Shown here one piece after another: positions 12,138 to 23,200 of a stretch of 64,000 bases of DNA. Made by a program: the position numbers and the translations under genes. Under the pieces are notes generated by a model, which saw nothing but the letters and a program-made list of their open reading frames with translations, did no database searches and was not told the DNA's origin. Origin of the DNA: Rostrohypoxylon terebratum (Eukaryota; Ascomycota; Sordariomycetes; Xylariales; Hypoxylaceae). The stretch is from NCBI GenBank assembly GCA_022497145.1, contig MU385947.1, forward strand, positions 47,159-111,158. Direction: 5' to 3'. Numbering within the stretch: the first letter of the stretch is position 1; every line of letters starts with the position of its first letter.

Positions 12138-13070
12138 CTACGGCGCTTTTTTGTTCATCAACTTTCCTATGGTCCATCTCAGACGGTTCGTCCAATTGAT
12201 CAAATCCAGGTGACTAACACCTACTAAAGTTCCCTTATATGAGCCCCATTTAGAGCTTTCAACGCTGACGAGACCGTCATTAGGACCTTCCCGGTCGGCG
12301 ATTATCGCATGCGAATGTCGAAAGGGAGAAAATATGGATATCTGTTCCATCATTGCCCCGTATGAGAAATACCGGACATCCGGATCATCCGGTGTTCGTG
12401 GGTTAAACGTCTCCGTCATGTACTGCCGAGTCAGTTGCTCGAAAGCTCCAGTATCCATCCCTACGCCTTGGACGAACTTGTAAATACCTGGAAGATGGTC
12501 TTTGCCGATCTCTTGGAGTATGTAATCCGCGAAAGTACTTCCACGGTGAGGGGATGCAACAGTAACTAACGAGCGTACATCCACATTCTTAGGCTGAAGA
12601 TGAGATATCATGTACCTGGCATCTAAGCCTCCCATCGAATGTGCGATGATGTTCACACTCTTCCCCTGAGCAGCTTGGGCGATGCCATGAGCAAGCTTTT
12701 CAGCCCTTTGCTCTATGCTGCCGGAAGGAGGTACGGTTGCAGTGATGACTTGGCTCCCATTGGCCTTCAAGGCATCAGTGATTCCTCTCCAGTATTGGAT
12801 GGGTGGCAGCCATCCTCCAGCGATATTGAGTTCTGCAAACCCCAGTAATCCATGTGCTAGGACAATTGGATATTTTGGGGTGCCATAATGTTCTCTGATG
12901 ATGGCATAGTCATCATATATTTGCTTTCCGAGATCCTGGAGTCTGGGATCATGTTTGCCGTCTTTGGTAGAATATTTCCGAGCGGGCGACCATGATGTAA
13001 CCCAAACCGAGCAAGCGCATATAGTATATAAGTGATTCCTATGAGCTGTGACGCGTCTATATAGACTCAT
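12138..13070 (-). CDS. Triacylglycerol lipase, TGL2-like alpha/beta hydrolase
   Basis: Likely an intracellular, possibly mitochondrial, lipase or esterase. It is a single exon of 310 aa starting at the ATG at 13070. After a basic, Ser/Thr-containing N-terminus that could act as a mitochondrial presequence, the fold begins with YPIVLAHGLLGF (oxyanion-hole HG, about 67-78). The nucleophile elbow is AHSMGG with Ser about 145. The acid Asp is probably in ADREGPNDGLVS and the catalytic His in VGVSHLDLIN near the C-terminus. The loop TVASPHRGSTFADY is typical of bacterial-type lipases (family I) and yeast Tgl2. No signal peptide is apparent, which argues against a secreted lipase. The subcellular site is inferred. 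Confidence 0.85.
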   Translation of the reverse strand: MSLYRRVTAHRNHLYTICACSVWVTSWSPARKYSTKDGKHDPRLQDLGKQIYDDYAIIREHYGTPKYPIVLAHGLLGFAELNIAGGWLPPIQYWRGITDALKANGSQVITATVPPSGSIEQRAEKLAHGIAQAAQGKSVNIIAHSMGGLDARYMISHLQPKNVDVRSLVTVASPHRGSTFADYILQEIGKDHLPGIYKFVQGVGMDTGAFEQLTRQYMTETFNPRTPDDPDVRYFSYGAMMEQISIFSPFRHSHAIIADREGPNDGLVSVESSKWGSYKGTLVGVSHLDLINWTNRLRWTIGKLMNKKAP

Positions 13071-13340
13071 CGCTATTATATCCTTTTCCTACCTAGTTGT
13101 AGTTGAAGTTGGTCAAACAGGTTGGTTGTGTTATATCCGATATCCGAGAAAAGGAAATCGGGAAATGGGATGGATCCACATCCACATCCATATCCATACG
13201 TCATGTAATATTTCGTACCTCGGAAAAAGTGCCCCTTGTATCCCTTGTACTACAGCTATGTATGGAGAACTTTAAAATGGTCCGAGCTTCCTGGGTCATC
13301 CCGCGCCTGCCCCACCGGCAGACCGATAGGCGGGTCTTGG

Positions 13341-13374
13341 CACGATTCACGATTCACGATTCACGATCACGATG
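13341..13374. repeat. CACGATT tandem repeat
   Basis: Three to four units of a 7-mer, the last one shortened. Confidence 0.75.
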
Positions 13375-13505
13375 AGGGAAGGAGCAGTTGGCCGCATAAA
13401 CGGTCGCATACCTTGTTCAACCTCCCGCCGATTTCCCACTCACCATTCAATTTCTTCTCCTTCTTCCAAGATTTAAGCAAGTTTTGTTTCCACCACCAAC
13501 AAACA

Positions 13506-13657
13506 ATGAATCGCCTTCATTCCTTAGGACCAGGTATCTACTATTTTACCATTTCACCCTGCACCATTTATTGAGTGCTCTATATAAACCTTGCAAATCG
13601 ACGCTAAAAGACGTCAACTTGCCTCTCTCCGCAGTTCTCGCGTCTACTAGTTCGTGA
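13506..13657 (+). other. Possible spliced short ORF or leader uORF (16 codons)
   Basis: CAAACAATGAAT is an excellent fungal start context and follows a CT-rich leader. The first exon, 13506-13533, ends at a GTATCT donor. A 101-nt interval with a CGCTAAAAG branch-like site ends at CTCTCCGCAG (acceptor at 13634), after which only seven more codons precede TGA at 13655. It could be an upstream ORF on the transcript of the RTA1-like gene at 15029, the leader of a non-coding RNA, or the remnant of a lost gene. Confidence 0.25.
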
Positions 13658-15028
13658 TTTACCTGTATAGATACTATCAACATTCAATATATCAACAACC
13701 AGGGACTCTGTGCTAGGTACTGAAGATCCACTGCGGAGAGTCGCAGTCGGCATTTTTATCACCAACAGCTAAGCAAACAAGAGCCGGATACCCAATCAAG
13801 CGCCTCTGGGCGTCAACTGCCGTTGATCACATCTACTACTAGGCAACTAGGTTGATGTTGTTTGTGCTCCTGTGACGAGTTTCCGATATGATCTTGCCAT
13901 ATAGGCCAATTCAGATTTTATGTCGCTTATGTCTGGGCAGTTCTTCTCAATCCCGTAGGAGAAGAATGTCCTAAAAAAGCACACTGTCACTTCTCAGAAT
14001 TCATTTTCATTTCTTACCAACCTACCAACCTGATGGAAGCTAAGCCGACCACGTCTAGCGAGGTTGTACAGCTTGACCTCGGGCACTGCTACCTCAGGCC
14101 TACCACAGATCAAGCTAAGAGAGCATGGGTTCGATTAGGATGGAGTCTTAACCGCGCTGATATATCAGTGTATCTATGATTGGCCCTTTCGACCAAGGAG
14201 CCCTTGGTTGAACCATGGCCTCGGGTCAACCCACCCCATCAGCGCCCCCCTTCAGCCCCCCTTCACTAAATCCAATTGGGCATCTCACAAACTCCGATGG
14301 AAGAAACATCGAGAGAGGGTTCTCTAGAGCCTTACCTACAGATTTCGTTACCTAGTTTCCTACCCTTCTAAACAACTGCAAGAAATGTGACCTCAGCGAC
14401 AATTGCCGTGACCTGGGTAACAGGCAGGCATAGTCGCATGTCGTAGTTCAAGGGCGCCAGGTTTCGTTACGTTACTTAAGTCATGTCTGGGAGGAAAGGA
14501 GGTATCCAAATCCGCTGGCTCATCATTCCCTGTTTTTCACGTGCTCTTTTCCTAATGCCTGCTCCCCTCCAATATTACGAATATATACATCTGCAGGATG
14601 GAGGGACAGATAAACTAAATTTACCTACAGATTGGGCCAAGACGAAGACCATCAGATATTCTGTAGACCGACTGTTGGTGTATACCCTACCGATGTCGAT
14701 CTCTCTGCTGACTTGGGGAGACAGTACGTACATCGAGTAACCAACACCAGTTACACGGATCCTTGAGGTTTAGAATATAGAGGGGGTCCTACATCGGTTC
14801 ACCATTGGAGCACATTCACCCCGGGCCGGTGCATGGTGGTGATTCACCCGATGTATTCCCTCCCAGGCGCCCCTCAAACTACCCTCCCAGGTTCTCGGAT
14901 CCGACAGGTATATTATGTGTGTCGTTCCAGCTTGCTATCACGAGGTTCCCTTTCACCCTATGTTTAGGACTTGCTTTCGCTTCTCCCACAATTTCCTTAG
15001 GCAGTCAGTGCGATGACAGCCACTCGAC

Positions 15029-16152
15029 ATGGCTACCTCGCGAGTCTTTTTTACATATGAGCCATCTCTCGCCGGCAATGCGGTATTTCTCGCCCTCTTC
15101 GCTCTTCTAATACCTGTTACCTTCGCTTTAGGGATCAAATACAAGAACTCGATTTTTTCTACGAATGTGGTCACTGGACTTGCCTTGGAAGTAGTAGGAT
15201 ATGTCGGCCGAGTTCTGTCGTACAACAGCCCCAATGACCGATGCGATTTTATCCTGTTCCTAATCGGAACAGTGACGGGTCCGACATTTATCTGCGTTGC
15301 TGTGTTCCTGGCCATGCCGCAGATCGTCGCTGTATATGGCGAGGAATTCCGCTCGTGGAAACCAACTTGGTATTCGTACCTTTTCTGCGCACTTCCGGCT
15401 ATATCGCTTGTACTCGAATTAGTTGGGGGTGTGGTTTCTACGATACAAGACGATTCCGTGAATGTGAGTTCGCCATGAGGTTTTTTAGAAGATTACCATT
15501 TACCGACTAACGGCCATTTAGATTGACTCAGGTGTCCGTGTCCTCATTGCTGGACTAGCGATCCAACTTGGCACACTGGTTGTCTTCATCTTCCACGCCA
15601 CATTGTTCGCTATTGCCGTCCGTACGAGACACCATACTCTAGATATCAAGTTCGCCGGTATATATAATAGCGGGTCTTTCAAGATCTTCTTGGCTGGTGA
15701 GTAGACACGAAAGTCAATACATGAGACCTGTCGCACTTACATGACACATAGCATTCTCATTGGCTACTATCCTAATAGTCGTACGAACAGCTTTCCGACT
15801 CGTCGTCGTCGCAGAGGGATATGATAGTTCAATTGCGCAATCCGAAATTCTATTACTAATTCTTGACGGGTTAATGGTACTCCTCGCTGCAGTCCTCTTG
15901 CTAGTGTTTTTCCCAGGGCGTGTATTATCTAGCTCGCGACCGCAGATGATAATCCGGAGAATCTCCAAAACGCCATTCCGACCAATCCGACCGGCCCCGC
16001 ATGAAACACCGTCTATTCATCATAGCCCGACTTATAATACGTCAAGCGTTAGGTCTTCTCAACATCATTACTCTCCGAGAAAAATGTACCATCCAGCACA
16101 GTCACCTCCCCAACCCCAGAGGAGCATGGTCGACAGCGAGGCTTTGTGGTGA
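15029..16152 (+). CDS. RTA1-like seven-transmembrane protein
   Basis: Likely a member of the fungal RTA1 family (lipid-translocating exporter or stress-resistance proteins such as RTA1, RSB1, RTM1), acting in the plasma membrane. Three exons: 15029-15463, 15522-15696 and 15752-16152. The introns are 58 and 55 nt, the first with a CGACTAAC branch point, giving about 336 aa. Seven hydrophobic segments can be traced: three in exon 1 before the short EEFRSWKPTW loop, one after it, one in exon 2 and two in exon 3. Motifs typical of the family are LEVVGYVGR in helix 2 and an EG(Y)-SEILLLILDGLMVL final helix. The C-terminal tail is Pro/Ser/His-rich and probably cytosolic. The substrate cannot be told from sequence. 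Confidence 0.88.
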
Positions 16153-18470
16153 TCGGGATCTTGGTACATTTGCGAAAAGGAACATTCAATAGTCGCATCT
16201 GGACTCTGGATTCTGCTATGGAATTGGGATTCACGCGAGGTTCGTGTAACTTGGGTAAATCCCGAGAAAATCGATGAGGACTTTGGGGAGTTCGAGTTCG
16301 GATATAGGGGCGCTATGGCGCTGATAACATGATTTCTTTCGAACTCTTGCATTTGGTCTTTGAACTTTGGCGTTAAGGATGCTAAATATTTATACGATAT
16401 GGTATACCACGAGAATGTCACGTCAGATTAGGATGGTGTTTCAAGTTTATTCATGTGTTTAATTAAATTACAACTCGGCTACTTTACCAAATTTCTTGCT
16501 CAACCAACTTTCACTAATTGCCATTCTGACGGTTTCTTTCAAAACAGGCTTATAAGTATGAGCCACGAGGAATCGCATTTCGAATATCTGTTGTCTTGTC
16601 TTGGCACCATCTTGACGGAATAATAGCATGACAAAGACCTACCTTACAACCTCATCGCAATCACAAACAATGGCCCTGAAATTTCAAAGAGACTAGATAC
16701 CTAGCTATCCGAGACATTTTTCTTTAGTTCCCAGCTGAAGATTCCCGTCACATTGGAAGCTGTAATAAACATTAAAACTGAAGTGATATTATCTAAATCC
16801 CTACTGACAATCTTAACTCATAAGATCTCTCACAACTAGAGGGTTGTTTTTAAGAGGGTTTTAGGTGCTTGGCCGTATGGAAACAAGTACTTTAGGTATA
16901 CGTACTTAGGTAGAGAGTCACTAGACATGTTCTCTTCGGGCCCGCTAGCGGCTTGTTTGCTTTTGTGGTCATATACAATTACGTAGATATTCTCCGTGAC
17001 GTGACAGGTTTTCTGTCATGGGAAACTCGATAGAATGCTCTTATTGGTTTCCTTGTACACCCATACCTACGTCGAGCGCTTACACAAGAAATGTAGGACT
17101 AAAGATGAACGACATACGGTAACGGGAATAGTAATTGGGACCAATGAATACGGTGAGCTGCTGCCTTGAGTAGGTATTCATGACTCCCCGTACCTAGAAG
17201 CGCCCATCTGGCTAGCTAGCGTCCTCTAAGCCACTACAGGAGAGATGTCCGGCCCTTGCCTCTCTTTCTGTATCGGCATAGGGGAAAAAAGCTTACATCA
17301 ATCTATTGGATATCAGGTGGTGGATAAAAAAAGACTCACAGGTGAATCTCACTAAAGGCGGGTAGCATCGTGCTGTTTTTTTTTTTAGCTAAAGGGGGGC
17401 CTGTACTGATCGCCGTCTTTCTGACCGGAGGGGCACTAGAGGCCGGCTCCGGCTACTCCATCCCTTGCGTCAGCCACCGTTATAATACCTAACCATCACC
17501 ATACACTCGGAAAGTAGCGGTAAAGCTGGAGGTGTGGGTGGGAGTATACCGTGTATTATTTACATAAAGTTATCACACAATACAGGAAGAGACAAACTGG
17601 GAAAATAGCTGCCGGCGCTCGCGTACTACCTATGTACATCTTGTTGGTGCTCGTCGATCAACCCACCTCTTTCCTGTTTGATTTACATTTCATTCTATTA
17701 AAAGGATAGGTCAGCGATTGACTTATGTTTTGTCAGGGTAGTGGTTGATAGAATTCTAATTGGGGCCGGTTGAACGTCTACAATGCGCTTGTTACCCCTT
17801 TCCTTTCCCATGCCCCTTTATCAAAACAATAATACCTAGCGCAAAGAAATCAGACTGTCCTGCGCCTGGGGGTCATGTCTATCATAGCTCTGTATTATTA
17901 CTTCTCACGTTTCGGCTTAAATGCTCATGTAACTGTCAGGGCTTGTCAAACCACACAGGTTGAGTGCATGTAAGTAAAATTGTCACATTTCCCAGGGAAT
18001 ATCAATACAACACGTCTGGAACGGTTTTCGTTCGAGTTACTTTGCAACTTACAATCAAGCTACTCTATATACGAGTATCCAATATTATTCACATGATCCT
18101 TCTGGAATAGCTCTCTTTGTTTCTCAGACAGGCGGTCTGTTGAAAGACAAAGCAACAATATCACTTGTTATAACCTGCCATCAAGCCACATGAAAATTGG
18201 TCACATTTCACACGCAGCTTTGATAAAGCTGCAAAAATACTGTCTGAAACATTCCCATTTGAAAAAACAAGTTCCTTCTACGATAACGAAAACATAGAAA
18301 CCTCTGGAAGTAGTATCCTAGTTTCTCAAGAATTATAGATGAATATAAGTTAAGTGTTTGACCACAATGTGGCAATGGCATCAGAAGTAGCATATAGTCT
18401 TCTGAACAGTTTCCCCAAAAGTGAAATTTTGAATTTTGCTTCTTCATTTATTAATTCAACATCTTCCACA
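16153..18470. other. Intergenic between RTA1-like and coiled-coil genes
   Basis: No supported gene. A poly-T run sits near 17373-17385. The region just before 18471 is AT-rich and probably the promoter of the coiled-coil gene. Confidence 0.5.
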
Positions 18471-20270
18471 ATGTCTTTTAACAACGGCTTTTCCCTTCCT
18501 AGTGCCGACTTTGACCCCTTGAACAATCAGGCGATACGGGACTACTATAAGAAGAAGGAAGATGAAGGCGTCCTGAGTGGCGATCCCGGTGTCGAAGATG
18601 AAATTGAGGCGGAAGCAAAACAGGTGGTCGAAGAGTGGGAGGCGGCCATAGGCCGCAAGGCGACACAAGAAGAGCAAGATAAGATCATGACTAAAATCCG
18701 TCGAATTAGGGCCGGAGCTTGGCTCGAAGGTATAAAAAAGGAGTTAGCCGGTAAAACAACTGTTCCAATTGCATATTTTAATCGCCTTGCCGAGGAAAAC
18801 GAACGCTCTATCGCGTTCCTGTCTCACAGAATGGTAGGCATGGCCTACGAACGCAATAAAATAGCCAAGGAGGTCCACGACCTCCAAGATAAGAACGCAA
18901 GACTAGCGACTTTGTTGAAAATAGAGGAAGAAGAGAAAATTGAGTTTCAAGATAAGAGTACTAAGCTCGCAGATGAGAATGCTAAGATACAACAGGATAA
19001 TAACCACCTTCGTGATGAGCTGGACAAAGCAGTTCAGGAAGCCAAGAAAAGCGAAGAAATGGCTATCAATACACTGAAACAATTGGAGGAGGCCAACAAT
19101 AATCTTAAGGAAGAGAATGACAATCTCGCACAGTACAACATTGAAGCGGAAGAGGAGATAAAACTCCTCAACATCGACCTAATAGAGCAAGCGAAAAGAG
19201 ATGAGAAAGCCGCGAAGGGTGCCTTAGACGACTGCAAACAAGATAAGTTTAATATTGAGGAAGAGAAAGCTAAAGTGGAAGAAGAAGTTCAAAAATAAAA
19301 AGAAGAGGTTGACCGCCTCCAAGACGAGCTGGTTAAAACAATCGAAAAGGCCAGGAAAGACGAGGAATCCAGTGATAAGAATATCAAGAGCCTAGAAGAG
19401 CAATTGAATAAATGTCGAGAGGATCTTGCCGCAGCCATGAACGACTTGCAAGACGACCGAGCGGCCATGTTGAAGTTATCTTATGATCAGGATGAGCTCA
19501 TTATCAATTACAATAAGCTTAAGAACGATTTCGACGAATTAAAGAAAGAGAAGGATGACAAAGATAAGAACCCAGCCCAGGCCTCTAACTGCTGGGACAC
19601 AGCGAAAATCCTCAAGGAGCTCAAGGAAGCGAAAGAGAAAGACGAGGATATAAGTCAGGAGGTTCAAGACCTTATTGATCGTTGGCTGAGACGAGTTGCG
19701 GAAGTTAACGATCGTCGCGAGTTCTACAATGCCATGGAAGACTTGCAGAGGAGGTTCCAGGAGCTGCAGGACCGAATCAGGGCTATATACACCCTGGTTG
19801 GCTTCGAGGGCGACAAGTTTACGGCTGCAGAAGTGCTAGATAACTTAGAAGCCGAGTTGAAGAAGCAGCCGAAGAACGACATGAAGCTACGTCTCTGGTG
19901 CCTCAAGCTAGCCATGGACGTACATCACGAGACCCAGAAACTAGTAATCGAAAAATTACGCGTCGATGACTTGCGGATGAAGCTTGACTTGAGCATGACC
20001 GACGACGCCTTGTCTGCGGAGTGCATGATGCGGTACGGGCTCTACGAGGAGGAAGAGATAGAGCGCCGAGTAGACTCGCGCACCCAGACGTACCGAATCC
20101 ATCGACGCGAATTACTGGATCACTTATTTGCCGCGGCGAATGATCTCAAGACAGCTGCGATCAGATGCCCGGATAACGCGACTAGGATCCGCATTAACGA
20201 GATCTGCGAAGAGCATCTAAGTCCCCTGGTACTGCCAGCACCGAAGGTCCAGCCGTCCCGTCGTCGGTGA
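18471..20270 (+). CDS. Long coiled-coil protein interrupted by one in-frame TAA
   Basis: One reading frame of 600 codons broken by a single TAA at 19296-19298 (codon 276). The frame continues for 323 more codons with the same composition and heptad pattern, ending in a basic PSRRR tail. The start at 18471 (CCACAATGTCT) has the best context; an in-frame ATG at 18375 would add 32 residues. Residues about 1-100 are mixed. From about 125 to 400 the protein is Glu/Lys/Asn-rich coiled coil, with related segments on either side of the stop. The C-terminal ~200 residues are more globular helical sequence with Trp and Cys. No motor, kinase or other catalytic motif is visible. Either a recent pseudogene, an unusual short intron removing the stop, stop-codon readthrough, or a sequencing error. 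Function unknown. Confidence 0.65.
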
Positions 20271-23200
20271 TGAGCGTCGCATAACCCTCCCCAACCCGTA
20301 TATTTTTTTACTCCCTTTCTAGAAGCGAAATAGGTTATTTTGGTATAATTCATGTTTACACATCATGTTTTTTTGGCAGCACTGGTAGTCTACCTTCTTG
20401 ATATTAGGTAGCTAGGTATATACACACATCATTATTCTATTACTATTGTATTCGAATTCCAAAAATGATATTATGCTGTGACTGTTACTGTTAAGTTGTC
20501 ATCGCCAGGATCCCAGGATTCCAAACTCTTCGAAACCACGTTTCCCATGATGATAACAAAGGTAACCTAGTATTCTCAAATTATTCAATTGACAAATCGC
20601 ATTATCTCTTGTACTTATATGACAGATCTATTTATTTATAGAGCCTGAGTCTCCATACCGGCCCTCTCACCCCTGAAAACCACACCCTCAGGTCACATAA
20701 CAGCGCATCATCATAGACACAACCATCGCGCACCGCCCCCAACAGTGTAATTAGTGTAATCAGTGTCATTAGCTTGATCCATGGCCACATGGCATTTTCA
20801 ATCTAGCCCCGCCACAATTCACCTCCACAAAAGCTTGTCTGTGGATGGCGTCAGACAGCCTTCCGTCTAGCGTGAGATCTCCGAGCTTCTCTATCTTACT
20901 ACAGACACGACCTATTCCCTAACCTGGAAAGTATGTTGTTTAGTTGCAAGAGGTGCCGGTTTGGTCGAATTATGTCAACCCGCGTGAGGCTGCGCTCCGG
21001 CTTCGATGACATCCGGACGCGCTCCGCTCACGAGATGTAGGGGGCCGACTTGGTGATTCGTGAATTCTTACGATTCCTCACACTTACTCGCTGGCTGCGC
21101 CTTTCTCATTACCGTAGGTGAGCTATCTTTATTCTGAATTTGTAAGAGCAATTTGGTTAAGGAAACCCCATCATCGACAAGGAGGTACGGACGTGATGAT
21201 AGCTGGCGCGACCCGGGGCGCCAGATGCGCCACCGCGGCTCCTCTGCTCCACAGAGAGAGTCTTATTTGAATTATTTGAATGTCTAGTGATTCATATTCG
21301 CTTATTACAGAAGTACCGGTGGCACAGACGGAACACAGACTCAGACTGCATCCCAAGAAGTTGGATCGCGGAGCCATCCCCTAGCTAGTCCAAAATATGT
21401 CTGTTCGCGATCCCCAAGGTTAATCATCAGCAATTACCTTTATCGGTATACGTCACCAACACTCGTGGCTTAGCCCCAGGAACAGGGCTTCGTTGTATAG
21501 ACGTGTATCGACTCGTGATCTTTACGATGTTCGTATTGGTATTGTTACTTCCAGAACTGTCGTCGAAGCTACGTTCTCAGTAGACTCAGCGGAGCTAGCA
21601 GGATTTGTCAAGGAGTCACGACTCAGAAATATCCAGTGCTGCGTCACCCCAATGGATCTAAAATGGTTCCCGTTCGAAGAGGCTAGGGAGCTATCCGACC
21701 CGCGCTTTAGTCCGAGGACCGGTCTCCTTTTAATCACTGATCTATAAGCTAATTTAGCTCACATAGTAGTAGTTCTGCTTTAGTGATTGAGTTTCCCCTA
21801 TCTCTCAATTTGAGAAACAGGGGAAACCTGCTTAACGAGTCTGATTCCTACCACCTTTTCCAAGATTTCATCTCTCGTATCCCATTTTGCGTCTGTACCT
21901 GGTGGCCTTAAGTTCACCATTTGGCCGAATCTGAGCCATTTCTCCGCTTCAGCTAGGTGCCAAGTAACCAGAAATGACTTGGGAGGTGGTGTAGAGTCTA
22001 GACAATGAGCATAGATTATGATGTGTACATAGCATGGGGGTCGTTAAACCTGCTTTGATGGGAGGTTGATAATTGCATTTACTTATGCTAAAGCAAAGCT
22101 TGTCGCCATTTTAAGATTCTGGCTACTTGGCATCGAGTACAGGTCAGGGATATCACGACATGCGTAGTTGAACGTCGGGAGAGGGTTATGACTACTACCT
22201 AGTAGCATGCCGTCTATCGGTATCGTGAAAAGGAGCATTTTGTAGCGACTAGTAACGCTAGACCATCTTCATTTCAAACACATTTAGTTGCACCTTCTTG
22301 AATTCGGCCTCGATGGGACGATTGTATAAAACGCCCAAGCTCTAATGGCGTTCTCATTACACGAAAGGGTGTCGCAAAAGGGCTCTGTGAATACCAACTA
22401 ACCTACCTAGTCAAGCCACTTGAGTATAGCAATGTGATTATTAAGAGAGACAGATATGTGTGTGTACCTGTGTACTAGTCAGTTTTAAAGGTCCGAATAA
22501 TTAATCAATTACCTCCCTTTTCTTTACATACGTTTCACCTATGACGATCATCTGTAAAACTTGAATATATGGCGAACATTCTTGGCTTAAGTGCAGCTGA
22601 CTAGTTACCGGCCTTATGGCGATTTGGCGTCGTGAATTAGTCGAAGTAGCTGAAACCGGAGTTCTAGAGTTCTGGGGTTAGGACCGACTGGACGATCGCA
22701 TGCGCGCGATGTCAGGGAATCCCCGCCAAAGGACCGTTGAGGCGGACTTTCTTATGTTGGCAATGGCGGCACCGTGACAGTCTTGAAGCATGTAGGTTTA
22801 TTCAAGACAGGAATTACTTGAAGGAAGGAGGTCAAAAAGTCTTCGTCAGATTGCTTACATAAATGTTGTATTGCCGCAAGCCCTGACACCGCCCCTGATA
22901 CCTGATGATCGAAAACGACCCGACAGGCGGAGAACCAATTAATTATCGCAAGACATGCATTTTAAGCTTGTTCTAAAAGACACCCAACACCGGCTCTTCT
23001 TGCTGCAGGTGCCGCTGATCGTACGACATCATATATCTGTGAACAGGAACGGATGTTAGTAATCCGATGGATCAAGCATCAATAAAGTGCTTCTTTCATG
23101 GTTCCCCAGATTTTCCTTTTCTCGGCACAATGCGATTTGGCGTTGTCTGTGAGGTCCCAAATGTGACAGGTGGTCATCGTAGTAGATTGATTTCTGTAAA

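Larger units (their letters stand above)
13071..15028. other. Intergenic between lipase (-) and RTA1-like (+) genes
   Basis: Divergent intergenic region of 2 kb. It contains a CACGATT tandem repeat (13341-13374), a pyrimidine-rich promoter-like block (about 13420-13505) leading into a very good ATG context at 13506, and nothing else recognisable. Confidence 0.5.

Noticed and set aside
21493..21747. 84-codon plus-strand frame
   Set aside because: Starts with TTG, not ATG, matches no family I know and has no supporting splice context; at most a fragment of a decayed gene.
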